Shown piece after piece: positions 8,825-16,283 of a stretch of 59,842 nucleotides of DNA. The notes under the pieces were generated by a model. It worked only from the letters and a program-made list of their open reading frames with translations. It was not told the origin of the DNA and made no database searches. Numbering within the stretch: position 1 is the stretch's first letter; every line of letters begins with the position of its first letter. A program made the position numbers and the translations under genes. Origin of the DNA: Nostoc sp. NMS9 (lineage in GTDB: Bacteria; Cyanobacteriota; Cyanobacteriia; Cyanobacteriales; Nostocaceae); the NCBI RefSeq assembly GCF_017114995.1, contig NZ_JABXKL010000093.1, positions 1 to 59,842 of the forward strand, written 5' to 3'.

Positions 8825-9391
8825 TTAATTGGCATGAACCAATTCTTGAGGCGCTGCGGCATCATATTCTACAGCTTTAACAAATTCCTTGAGAACGTCT
8901 TTGAGTCTTTGCTCAATTTCCTCATCTAACAGGATGCTGTTATCAGCTTGTCGTTGAATTTGTTTGTCTACCGCATAAATAGTAGCTAGGATATGCCGTG
9001 CTCCTAATTCAGATAAGACAGGTTTTAGGGCATATTCAATTGCCAATAAATGAGCGATCGTTCCACCCAAAGCAATTGGTAACACGGGTTTACCTGTTAA
9101 TGATTTTTGTGGCAGCAAATCTAGAAATGTTTTTAGCACTCCTGTGTAAGCAGCTTTGTAAATTGGGGTGGCAATAATCACACCATCTGCCTTTGCTAAT
9201 AAAGCCTTTGGCTGTTCTAATGCTTGGCTCTCGTATCGTCCAAAAACTAAATCTTCAGCAGGCAAATCCCGAACTGAAATAATATCTACATGCAAGCCTT
9301 CTTGTTGTAAAAGCTTGGCTGTATATTCGACGACACCATAGGTTCTAGATGGATGGGTTGGACTACCTGCGATCGCTAAAATATTTGTCAT
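8825..9391 (-). CDS. ssuE: NADPH-dependent FMN reductase SsuE
   Basis: The 188-residue flavodoxin-fold protein begins with the FMN phosphate-binding motif AGSPTHPSRT (residues 8-17) and has ATPIYKAAYTGVLKTFLD in the middle. This is the SsuE pattern. SsuE supplies reduced FMN to the alkanesulfonate monooxygenase SsuD, which releases sulfite from sulfonates when sulfate is scarce. It is the last gene of a minus-strand operon, 20 bases after the carbonic-anhydrase-like gene, and is followed by a hairpin terminator. Its expected partner ssuD upstream is only a fragment here, so this reductase may now serve another monooxygenase. The start is ATG at 9391. Confidence 0.85.
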   Translation of the reverse strand: MTNILAIAGSPTHPSRTYGVVEYTAKLLQQEGLHVDIISVRDLPAEDLVFGRYESQALEQPKALLAKADGVIIATPIYKAAYTGVLKTFLDLLPQKSLTGKPVLPIALGGTIAHLLAIEYALKPVLSELGARHILATIYAVDKQIQRQADNSILLDEEIEQRLKDVLKEFVKAVEYDAAAPQELVHAN

Positions 9392-9411
9392 TCAATTAAA
9401 CTCCCAATTTC

Positions 9412-10026
9412 TCAAACGGGTTCAGTATGTTTTGCAGTTTTGGTCTTCATCGCTGATGCTGTGTTGACCTTCTCACTGAGAAGTTTGTAGGGACGGCGCA
9501 AACTCATACTCTCTACTTCCCAGATGTAGCCATGAATAACTACATCTTGGGGAATTAAAGGAGAATTACGCAGTAATTCCACCTGCTGTGTGCAGATTTC
9601 ATCCACATCGGTAAAGGTTTTGATCCATTTGGAAAAAACGCCTTTTGGTAGCTTCAATTCTGGCAAAGCAGGATCGACACTAACTTGATCCACGTCAATA
9701 CCTTGATTTCGCAATACCTCACTGAGTAAGTCTCCTGATGCTATCATCATGCCACATTCGGTATGATTAATAACAATGATTTCTTTTGTGCCAAAAAACT
9801 GTGTAGTTAACATCGCTGACCGAATCGCATCATCTGTAACTAACCCCCCAGCATTACGGAAAATATGAGCATCTCCTTCACCAATTCCTAATGCTTTCTC
9901 CACTGGTAAACGTTCATCCATGCAAGCTAGCACCCACAAGCGTTTATTGTTAGGTATTCCCAACTGACGACGCAATGCCCACGCTTCTTTTTCTGAGATT
10001 TTTTGGTCGATTTGTTGGTGCAGCAT
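9412..10026 (-). CDS. beta-class carbonic anhydrase-like protein
   Basis: The 204-residue protein carries the beta-carbonic-anhydrase zinc signature: Cys35, Asp37 and Arg39 in CMDER, then His88 and Cys91 in NHTECGMM. The RNAGG segment follows the first motif. Beta-class enzymes hydrate CO2. A branch of the same fold hydrolyses CS2 or COS, which would suit the sulfur genes around it, but the sequence does not decide between them. It lies 27 bases after the ssuD fragment and 20 bases before ssuE, all on one strand. It is not the carboxysomal CcaA type, which is longer. The start is ATG at 10026. Confidence 0.8.
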   Translation of the reverse strand: MLHQQIDQKISEKEAWALRRQLGIPNNKRLWVLACMDERLPVEKALGIGEGDAHIFRNAGGLVTDDAIRSAMLTTQFFGTKEIIVINHTECGMMIASGDLLSEVLRNQGIDVDQVSVDPALPELKLPKGVFSKWIKTFTDVDEICTQQVELLRNSPLIPQDVVIHGYIWEVESMSLRRPYKLLSEKVNTASAMKTKTAKHTEPV

Positions 10027-10053
10027 AGCTGTTAATCTCCTAGTTCATAATTA

Positions 10054-10482
10054 CTAGGATATGGACGTTGCTCTTTCTTGAGGCTTTTGCTTAGGGAAAT
10101 CTTCATTTGCCACAATCTCGCCAAATGGACTTAAGACATGTTGCTTCTCCACTGCGAGTAAATTATCTAAGGGCAAATGGGGAAATAGAAGTTCTGCCAC
10201 TCGATAAGCTTCTTCTAAGTGGGGATAGCCAGAGAGGATAAAGGACTCAACACCCAAAGAAGCGTATTCTAATATCCTAGCTGCTACGGTTTGGGGATCG
10301 CCGACTAAGGCTGTTCCCACACCACCCCGCACCAAACCGACTCCTGCCCACAGATTCGGGCTAATCTCTAATGCCTCACGATTACCGTGGTGTAATTGAG
10401 TCATCCGCTGTTGTCCAACTGAATCCATCCGGGCATAAGCTTTTTGGGCATAAGCTATCGCTTCGTCATCGACATAATCCAA
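10054..10482 (-). pseudogene. ssuD: ssuD remnant, C-terminal third of alkanesulfonate monooxygenase
   Basis: The 142 codons match the C-terminal end of the luciferase-like monooxygenase SsuD: a DSVGQQRM-type segment, GVGTALVGDPQTVAARI and SFILSGYPHLEEA. Full SsuD is about 380 residues, so the flavin- and substrate-binding N-terminal two thirds are gone. Upstream in the same frame the SsuD likeness stops near 10480, and a stop codon follows at 10525-10527. The only start available is a TTG. The remnant keeps its place in the operon before the carbonic-anhydrase-like gene and ssuE. A deletion joining the regulator gene to the tail of ssuD is the simplest explanation. Confidence 0.75.
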
Positions 10483-10566
10483 GTTGCGGGTTATGAAATT
10501 CCAGATGCTTGGTAATAGTGATGTCTACACCTACCCCAAGCAATGGTTCAGAGACATCACCACAGC

Positions 10567-11010
10567 CTATTCTCTAGCAATAACTATATCGTTGGACTTA
10601 ATAACGGCATAAGCCTCTTTCCCCTCAGATAAATCCAACTCTTCTACCGATACTCTGGTGATAATTGAAGTTAACTCAACTTTGTGAACAATCTCTAGCG
10701 TGACTTCACTATTAACGGCTCCAGTAACAACTCGCTTAACAACACCCTTGAGAATATTGCGAGAGCTAACTTTGAGTGGTTTCTTTTGAAAACTAATTTC
10801 TATCTCAGGCATTTGAGTGTAGATATCTTCCTCATCTGTATTTATGGTTGGTAGCAAGTTTGATGGTGAAGAGTGTTGATTAAGACCACGTACCAGTTCT
10901 CGGAGAATCTCGGTCTTAGTTCGCTGAGACTGGCCACAAAACTCTTCCAAAATCTTCCGCTCCTCTTCTGAAGTTTGGAATGTGACCCACCCTTGTTCTT
11001 TTCTAGGCAT
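10567..11010 (-). CDS. RHH/CopG-TOBE fusion, probable molybdate-responsive regulator
   Basis: The 147-residue protein joins two recognisable parts. Residues 1-45 look like a ribbon-helix-helix (CopG/Arc) DNA-binding domain. Residues about 80-147 (SSRNILKGVVKRV, then LTSIITRVSVEELDL and AYAVIKSNDIVIARE) are a TOBE/Mop domain, which binds molybdate or tungstate. It is transcribed away from modA across a 94-base gap, which fits a regulator of molybdate uptake. This differs from the known regulator ModE, which pairs a winged helix with TOBE domains. The start is ATG at 11010. The ssuD fragment lies 84 bases downstream on the same strand. Confidence 0.75.
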   Translation of the reverse strand: MPRKEQGWVTFQTSEEERKILEEFCGQSQRTKTEILRELVRGLNQHSSPSNLLPTINTDEEDIYTQMPEIEISFQKKPLKVSSRNILKGVVKRVVTGAVNSEVTLEIVHKVELTSIITRVSVEELDLSEGKEAYAVIKSNDIVIARE

Positions 11011-11026
11011 ATTTTTACCGATATAG

Positions 11027-11053
11027 TTGGTTATACGTTGGTATCTTTGGTAC
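11027..11053. promoter_or_regulatory. possible operator: three TTGGT repeats
   Basis: TTGGT occurs at 11027, 11038 and 11047, each followed by TA or T-T-A, between the divergent regulator and modA genes. RHH proteins usually bind short repeated half-sites about one helical turn apart; the spacings here are 11 and 9. This is an inference from position and pattern only. Confidence 0.35.
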
Positions 11054-11104
11054 TATTTTACCTAGCATCAATTTTATGGAAGAAACCCTTCAAACGCCTT
11101 TTCT

Positions 11105-11914
11105 ATGAAAAGAAGACAAATTTTTGGCTTCCTGGGTATAGCGATCGCTGGCTTGCTGCTAGCAATTGGTTTACCGTTGGTTCCTCCTTCTCCTGTAATA
11201 GCACAGTCGAACACCAGCATACTCGTGTCCGCAGCTGCTAGCTTAAAAGAGGCACTGGAAGAAATTAAGCCTTTGTACCAACAAAGTAAATCAAATATCA
11301 ATATTAGTTATAACTTTGGGGCTTCTGGTGCGTTGCAGCAACAGATTGAGCAAGGTGCGCCAGCGGATATCTTTATTTCTGCTGGCAAAAAGCAAGTGGA
11401 TGCCTTGGAAGAAAAAGGACTATTGCTACCAGGTAGCCGTACTAACCTGGCAAATAACCGTCTAGTCTTGATTGTGGCTCAGGATGTTGTTGGCATCAAT
11501 AGCTTCTACAATTTAACAGATAGTAAGATTAAAAAAATTGCGATCGGTGAACCCAGAAGCGTACCCGCTGGTCAATATGGCGAGCAAGTCTTGAAGAAAT
11601 TGAAACTTTACGATCGCCTCAAGTCGAAATTTGTCTTTGCTAACAATGTGCGTCAAGTTTTAGCAGCAGTAGAAAGTGGTAATGCCGAAGCAGGTTTAGT
11701 TTATGCCACTGATGCCAAAATTTCCAACAAGGTAAAAGTCGTAGTCGCTGCTGATGATAAATTTCACTCACCGATTGTCTATCCGGTAGCAATAATTAAA
11801 AGCAGTAAAAATACTTCTGCTGCCAAAGAATTTGTCCAGTTTCTATCTGGCAGTGAAGCCAAAACTATACTCAAAAAATATGGGTTTATTGTGCCGTTAA
11901 AACAAGGGGCTTAA
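11105..11914 (+). CDS. modA: molybdate ABC transporter substrate-binding protein ModA
   Basis: The 269-residue periplasmic binding protein has a signal peptide (about residues 1-30, basic KRRQ start then a hydrophobic core ending PVIAQS). The mature part has the ModA pattern: VSAAASLKEALEEI, FGASGALQQQIEQGAPADIFISA, and GNAEAGLVYATDAKI near the C-terminus. It captures molybdate, or tungstate, for import. No modB or modC follows; the next 300 bases are mobile repeats, so the permease and ATPase must be encoded elsewhere or have been lost from here. The divergent RHH-TOBE gene is its likely regulator. The start is ATG 11105. Confidence 0.9.
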   Translation: MKRRQIFGFLGIAIAGLLLAIGLPLVPPSPVIAQSNTSILVSAAASLKEALEEIKPLYQQSKSNINISYNFGASGALQQQIEQGAPADIFISAGKKQVDALEEKGLLLPGSRTNLANNRLVLIVAQDVVGINSFYNLTDSKIKKIAIGEPRSVPAGQYGEQVLKKLKLYDRLKSKFVFANNVRQVLAAVESGNAEAGLVYATDAKISNKVKVVVAADDKFHSPIVYPVAIIKSSKNTSAAKEFVQFLSGSEAKTILKKYGFIVPLKQGA

Positions 11915-11966
11915 GCCCCTTATAGCGGTTCCCATTCAGATGCGGTACAACATTATATCGTGGGGT

Positions 11967-12169
11967 GTAGGGGCACGGCACTGCCCATTGGTGTCAACTT
12001 AACGTGAAATAGGCGGTTAGAAACCGCGTCTACACAAACAAAACCCACCTCCGTGGGTTTCAAAACTTTGATTTTCCGTTAGTCCGCGGCGGCGGACTTT
12101 GCCTGTGTAGCCGCGAATTCCATTCGCCAAGGCTTAGGTTGACACGTATGGGCACTGCCGTGCCCCTAC
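11967..12169. mobile_element. MITE-like element (outer)
   Basis: Terminal inverted repeats of 22 bases at 11967-11988 and 12148-12169 match at 21 of 22 positions, beginning GTAGGGGCACGGCACTGCCC. It has no coding capacity and is about 200 bases long including the element nested in it. It lies directly after modA and may have displaced whatever followed. Confidence 0.75.
11991..12145. mobile_element. MITE-like element (inner, nested)
   Basis: Ends GTGTCAACTTAA (11991-12002) and TTAGGTTGACAC (12134-12145) are inverted repeats matching at 11 of 12 positions. Inside are three perfect small hairpins: 12013-12027 (GCGGTT arms), 12041-12060 (AAACCCAC arms) and 12081-12098 (AGTCCGC arms). It is non-coding and inserted within the outer element. 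Confidence 0.7.
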
Positions 12170-12217
12170 GGGTGTACCTCACGCAAACGAGAAGCGCTAT
12201 ATCTGATTAATTGAAGT

Positions 12218-12775
12218 TTAAGAAGCTGTGGACTGTAATTTTTCTAGTCGTGCCAGCACTTCTGAACTGTGAATAGTTGGGTTGACTTTGACAAAAGTCT
12301 CGCGCAAGACGCCTTGAGGATCGATGATGAAACTGTGGCGCATAGATAAAAAGCCGAGCCACGAACCGTAAGCTTTGCTCACTGAGCCATCAGTGTCAGC
12401 CAGCAGGGGGAATTTGAGTCCCTCTGAATCGCAAAATTTGGCGTGAGAATCAATATCATCGGCACTAATGCCAATAATTTGGGCATTTTTTTCGAGGTAT
12501 TGGGGTAAGTCTTGCTGAAAACGACGAGCCTCGATAGTACAACCAGAGGTGAAGTCTTTAGGATAAAAGTACAGAACTAACCATTTACCACGCAAGTCAG
12601 AGAGGGAAATTTTGCCATCACCTGTGTTGGTTGGCAAAGTAAACTCAGGTGCGGGTTTATTAATTGCCGGAAGTTTACCACCAAGAGCATTAGCAGCAGG
12701 GGTAAAATTCAGCCAGCTGATGATAGAAATACAGCTGGCAAATAATATGCTTAAAAAAGTGCGGCGGGAAATCAT
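12218..12775 (-). CDS. peroxiredoxin of the PrxQ/BCP family, exported or anchored
   Basis: With the ATG at 12775 the protein has 185 residues. The N-terminus (RRTF then a hydrophobic stretch to about residue 30) is a signal peptide or anchor, so the enzyme probably works in the periplasm or thylakoid lumen. The thioredoxin-like domain has YPKDFTSGCTIEARRF with the peroxidatic Cys79. PrxQ proteins reduce peroxides using thioredoxin. The resolving Cys normally five residues after the first (CxxxxC) is Arg here; another Cys in KFCDSEG may serve. The frame extends upstream to 12826, but the internal ATG gives a proper signal sequence. It follows sipA on the same strand. Confidence 0.8.
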   Translation of the reverse strand: MISRRTFLSILFASCISIISWLNFTPAANALGGKLPAINKPAPEFTLPTNTGDGKISLSDLRGKWLVLYFYPKDFTSGCTIEARRFQQDLPQYLEKNAQIIGISADDIDSHAKFCDSEGLKFPLLADTDGSVSKAYGSWLGFLSMRHSFIIDPQGVLRETFVKVNPTIHSSEVLARLEKLQSTAS

Positions 12776-12832
12776 GGTATAAACCAAAATCACAACTTTA
12801 CACAAGTTTACAATTCTTGGTTGCAAAAAATC

Positions 12833-13075
12833 TTATTCTAAGTGAGATTCGGTAGGGGTATCTGTGCTTTCGATATATTGACTATCTAGGAGAAAGACCC
12901 CTCTAGCAAAGCGAATACCCCAATATCCACCGGGTCTGCGGTCAATGACTATACCTTCTTCACCAATGTGAATTACATTGGGAGGGCGCAACATGGGCAT
13001 AGGTTCAGCAGTTTTGACGTAGGCTGGTAGCGCCACAACACAGACTTTACTACCAATTGTGAATTCTTTAGACAT
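12833..13075 (-). CDS. sipA: SipA-family regulatory protein (DUF3148)
   Basis: The 80-residue protein has the highly conserved core KTAEPMPMLRPP, GEEGIVIDRRPGGYWGIRF and LLDSQYIE that marks SipA. In Synechococcus, SipA binds the histidine kinase NblS and enhances its autophosphorylation in the high-light and nutrient-stress pathway. It folds as a small SH3-like barrel in the cytoplasm. ATG 13075 is used; three codons upstream is only a TTG. The peroxiredoxin gene follows 57 bases downstream on the same strand, so both may share a transcript. Confidence 0.85.
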   Translation of the reverse strand: MSKEFTIGSKVCVVALPAYVKTAEPMPMLRPPNVIHIGEEGIVIDRRPGGYWGIRFARGVFLLDSQYIESTDTPTESHLE

Positions 13076-13164
13076 CTTAATCAAGCTAGGAGTTTTGAAT
13101 TAACTCATAACTCAAAACTAGCTTGAAAGTCTACTAAATTGGGCAGGGGAATAAATAGGGAAAG

Positions 13165-13193
13165 GGAAAGGGGATGAAGTTTTTCCCCTTTCC
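13165..13193. repeat. hairpin in a dispersed G/A-rich repeat
   Basis: The 10-base arms GGAAAGGGGA (13165-13174) and TCCCCTTTCC (13184-13193) pair perfectly around 9 bases. The sequence continues to CAAGAAGTCT at 13203-13212. The same arrangement, hairpin then CAAGAAGTCT, recurs at 44293-44382. It lies between sipA and the Spy-like gene and may act as a terminator. Confidence 0.6.
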
Positions 13194-13275
13194 GCATCTT
13201 CTGCAAGAAGTCTATTAATTTTTAACTATGGAAAACAATACCTGGACATCAGTATTATTCTTTTTTAAAAGATGA

Positions 13276-13794
13276 TTATTGAGGATTGCCTTGTTGACGG
13301 CGTGAAGGAGCATTTTGACGGAATTGCTCTAATTTTTGACGCTGTTCGGAGGTTAAGACTGCTTGAATCTGTTGTTTCTCAGACTCGCGGATTTGTCGCA
13401 TTTGGGTTTTTTGTGCTTCAGTTAGATTTAAGTCAGCAAAACCACCCTTTCCTCGACGTTGACCGGGTTGCCGTTGACCTTGACCTGTTTGCCCCTGAGC
13501 CTTACGCGCTTGCCATTCAGCCCGACGTGCTTGTTTCGCTGCCTCTAATTTTGCTTTTTGTTCTGGGGTCAAAACTGCTTCAAATTTGGTGCGGCTATCG
13601 CGGCGAATCGTCTGAATTTGGTCTTTTTGGGCATCTGTTAGACCCAAATCTTTCCAAGGGCCTCTTTCTTTTTGTGGAGTTTGTGCAAGTAACAGGGGTG
13701 AAGGAGAGGCTGTTTGAGCGTGAACAGCAAAGGAGGTTGCAGTTAAAGTGAGAGCGATCGCTCCAGCAACTAGCGATAATGCTTTGAGTTTCAT
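13276..13794 (-). CDS. Spy/CpxP-like periplasmic protein (LTxxQ repeats)
   Basis: The 172-residue protein has a clear signal peptide (residues 1-26, ending VHAQ), so it is periplasmic. The mature part has four LTxxQ-type motifs in two pairs (LTDAQKDQ with LTPEQKAK, LTEAQKTQ with LTSEQRQK), separated by a Gly/Gln/Arg-rich linker (about residues 98-117). This is the Spy/CpxP fold signature. Spy is a chaperone and CpxP a stress-sensor inhibitor in enterobacteria. It is divergent from a two-component system, with shared palindromic sites between them, which suggests a sensing loop. Role here is inferred from fold and place. The start is ATG at 13794. Confidence 0.75.
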   Translation of the reverse strand: MKLKALSLVAGAIALTLTATSFAVHAQTASPSPLLLAQTPQKERGPWKDLGLTDAQKDQIQTIRRDSRTKFEAVLTPEQKAKLEAAKQARRAEWQARKAQGQTGQGQRQPGQRRGKGGFADLNLTEAQKTQMRQIRESEKQQIQAVLTSEQRQKLEQFRQNAPSRRQQGNPQ

Positions 13795-13863
13795 GGTCTG
13801 GTGGGTTTTTCCTGGTTGGATGCCACTATCATAAGAACTTATCTTCAGTAGTTACATGAGGAG

Positions 13864-13896
13864 AAAGTCATGGTTCTACCCATGACTTTAGTCATG
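13864..13896. promoter_or_regulatory. candidate response-regulator operator, three AGTCATG half-sites
   Basis: AGTCATG occurs at 13866-13872, inverted at 13881-13887, and again at 13890-13896. The last two form a perfect 16-base dyad (CATGACT-TT-AGTCATG). The first two form a 10-base-arm hairpin. The cluster lies 70 bases upstream of the Spy-like gene and 230 upstream of the divergent sensor kinase. NarL-type regulators bind inverted half-sites, so it is a likely target of the neighbouring regulator. Confidence 0.5.
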
Positions 13897-14128
13897 ATTG
13901 ACAATAGATAGTTAAGAGTTAGAAGTTAGAAGTTAGGAGTTATAAATTATGAAAATTTTGATTATGATGATTTTATAAGTCATTATTTAGCTGATTACCT
14001 AACGGGTTTGTTCTTTGAATTTACTTTTGATTTCTCACTCAGCAAAAAATTTAAGCGGTGAAAGCATCTGCTCAAATCTTCAGAATTATTAACTTCTAAT
14101 TCCTAACTCATCACTTCTAACTGGAGCA
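13897..14128. other. leader of the two-component system with short repeat
   Basis: This stretch includes a run of AGTTAGAAGTTAGGAGTTA-type heptamers at 13914-13942, similar to 49618-49651. It is otherwise AT-rich and should hold the promoter of the sensor kinase gene. Confidence 0.5.
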
Positions 14129-15403
14129 ATGCGACTAATGAGTCGTCCAATTCAAATTAAGAAACATCCTTTTCCGTCTCTGCTTTATCTGGAGTGGACA
14201 TTACTGGCGATCACCGCATTAACAGCTGTTATACCACCTCCGTTACGGCGTTTTCGTCCCAAGCCTCCAGAACTATCAATTTGTGGTGCATTTCCAGACT
14301 TGTCAGTTTGTAGCATATTGCCAGAACTATCAATTTATAGTCTGATTATTTTTGCGTTAATGGGCTTAAGATTACCCAGAAGTAACCAGACAACTAAGGT
14401 AATATATACAGCCATTGAAATTTTATTAATTTTAATAATTGGACTTTTTGGGGAAAGATTTGCTCGGCTTTTTCCTTTTCTCTATATAATTTTAGTGACT
14501 CGCAGTTGTCTGATTTTTCAGTTAAATGGGCGTTTATTCGTTACAGCTTTGTCATTTGCCTTATTTTTAGTTACTACACAACTAAAATATCAGTTATTCA
14601 ATTTTCAAGCATCGCCACAGGCACAAGAGCGATATCGATTTTTGATTTTGAATTCGTCGCTAGTATTTGGCTTAAGTTTGGTTTTTGTGTTGTTGATGAT
14701 GAATGCAGTTTTGTCTGAACGGCAAAGTCGAGAAAAGCTAGCTCTTGCTAACGAAAAACTCCGTCAATATGCTATGCAAATTGAAAATCAAGCTACCTTA
14801 GAAGAACGTAACCGCATTGCTCGTGAAATTCATGATTCATTAGGACACTCTCTGACTGCTTTAAATCTACAATTAGAAACTGCTTTAAAACTATGGCAAT
14901 CTAACCCAGGTAAGGCTGAAACATTTCTCGCAACTGCAAAAGAATTAGGTTCAAAGGCGCTAAAAGATGTTCGTCAATCTGTTTCTACTATGCGTTCTAA
15001 TCCCTTACAAGAACAATCTTTAGAAGATGCGATCGCTAGTCTTTCAGAAAATTTTCATCGCTTTAATGGGATATTACCAATTTATCAAATCAATCTGGAA
15101 TATTCTCTACCACCTGAAATAAATACTGCTATTTACCGGATTACTCAAGAATCTTTAACTAATATATCTAAATATGCGTATGCAACAGAGGTTAAATTGG
15201 AACTCACTACGACTAAAGGCAATTTGCGATTGATAATTCAGGATAATGGTAAAGGTTTTGATGTCGGGCAAAATACTACTGGTTTTGGACTTCATAGTAT
15301 GCGCGATCGCACTTTAGCACTTGGCGGTAAGTTTAATATTAATAGCGCTCTTAGCTCTGGTTGCAAAATTACAGTTAATATTCCATTAACAAGGTTAACA
15401 TAA
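14129..15403 (+). CDS. NarL-family sensor histidine kinase
   Basis: The 424-residue membrane sensor has several transmembrane segments in residues 20-200, then a linker helix and an HisKA_3 dimerisation domain (EERNRIAREIHDSLGHS, phospho-acceptor His235). The ATP-binding domain shows an N-box (ESLTNISKYA), DNGKGFD and GFGLHSMRDR. This multi-pass layout resembles DesK- and LiaS-type sensors of membrane state. Residues 47-73 are three tandem 9-residue repeats (PELSIC-type), encoded by a 27-base repeat. The start ATG 14129 has GGAG just before it. The stop codon overlaps the start of the response regulator gene by one base, so translation is probably coupled. Confidence 0.9.
   Translation: MRLMSRPIQIKKHPFPSLLYLEWTLLAITALTAVIPPPLRRFRPKPPELSICGAFPDLSVCSILPELSIYSLIIFALMGLRLPRSNQTTKVIYTAIEILLILIIGLFGERFARLFPFLYIILVTRSCLIFQLNGRLFVTALSFALFLVTTQLKYQLFNFQASPQAQERYRFLILNSSLVFGLSLVFVLLMMNAVLSERQSREKLALANEKLRQYAMQIENQATLEERNRIAREIHDSLGHSLTALNLQLETALKLWQSNPGKAETFLATAKELGSKALKDVRQSVSTMRSNPLQEQSLEDAIASLSENFHRFNGILPIYQINLEYSLPPEINTAIYRITQESLTNISKYAYATEVKLELTTTKGNLRLIIQDNGKGFDVGQNTTGFGLHSMRDRTLALGGKFNINSALSSGCKITVNIPLTRLT
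14267..14347 (+). repeat. three tandem 27-base repeats within the sensor gene
   Basis: Units begin at 14267, 14294 and 14321, each starting CCAGA. They encode nine residues each (PELSICGAF, PDLSVCSIL, PELSIYSLI). Units 1 and 3 are the more alike. They lie between the first membrane segments of the sensor kinase. Confidence 0.8.
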
Positions 15404-16065
15404 TGATTAAAGTATTGCTGGTAGATGACCAAAGTTTAATTCGTCAAGGATTAAGAGCGTTATTGGAACTAGAACCAGATTTAGAAATAGTTGGAGAAGC
15501 AGAAAACGGTGAACAGGCGATTAATTTTGTTGCAGAATTTCAGCCAGATGTAATATTGCTAGATATCAGAATGCCGATAATGGATGGAGTTGCAGCCACG
15601 CAGGAGATTCAAAAACGTTTTGCCAAAACTAAGATTTTAGTACTAACGACTTTTGATGATGATGAATATGTGTCCGCAGCTTTAAAGAATGGGGCAATGG
15701 GTTATTTATTAAAAGATACACCATCAGAAGAATTAGCTGTTGCTATTCGTGCCGTTCATAAAGGATATACGCAATTAGGCCCAGGTATAGTTAAAAAGCT
15801 GTTGACTCAATTTTCTCATGTTGCACCAACTCATTCACCGCCTGTACCATCTAGTTTAGCTGAACTTACTCCTAGAGAAAAAGAGGTTTTGCGGTTAATT
15901 GCTACAGGCGCTAGTAACCGAGAAATTGCTCAGGAACTCTACATTTCTGAGGGAACAGTAAAAAATCATGTTACGAATATTTTAAACAGATTAAATTTGC
16001 GCGATCGCACTCAAGCTGCGATTTGGGCAAATACATATTTATCCTATTTAAATGAGCTAAGTTAA
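15403..16065 (+). CDS. NarL/FixJ-family response regulator
   Basis: The 220-residue protein has a receiver domain with acidic residues Asp8 and Asp9 and the phosphorylation site Asp54 in ILLDIRMP, then a LuxR-type helix-turn-helix (LTPREKEVLRLIATGASNRE, then GTVKNHVTNILNRL) at about 150-215. It is the cognate partner of the sensor kinase, whose stop codon overlaps its ATG. The likely DNA target is the AGTCATG cluster upstream of the kinase and the Spy-like gene. No further gene follows on this strand for about 220 bases. Confidence 0.92.
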   Translation: MIKVLLVDDQSLIRQGLRALLELEPDLEIVGEAENGEQAINFVAEFQPDVILLDIRMPIMDGVAATQEIQKRFAKTKILVLTTFDDDEYVSAALKNGAMGYLLKDTPSEELAVAIRAVHKGYTQLGPGIVKKLLTQFSHVAPTHSPPVPSSLAELTPREKEVLRLIATGASNREIAQELYISEGTVKNHVTNILNRLNLRDRTQAAIWANTYLSYLNELS

Positions 16066-16283
16066 ATAATTCGTAATGACGCTCCTACGTTGCTAACGTA
16101 ATTATTCACCAAGGTACTTGTATTAATGAATAAATCATAAAAAATGATTGAATAAATCAGGAAAAACAAGCGATCGCTCATCACCTTAAGCAGACCGATC
16201 ATTAAGCTTGAAGCTCAAACTGTATAGTAGTATAAACTACTATTGTAGTATGTGGATTAGTCTTGATTACGCTTAATTGTTTT

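Noticed and set aside
10483..10566. Short frames between the TOBE gene and the ssuD fragment as remains of another gene
   Set aside because: One minus-strand frame reads DVSEPLLGVGVDITITKHLE, which looks protein-like, but it is too short to assign.
13272..13751. Plus-strand frame of 159 codons
   Set aside because: It is antisense to the Spy-like gene, which has a signal peptide and family motifs.
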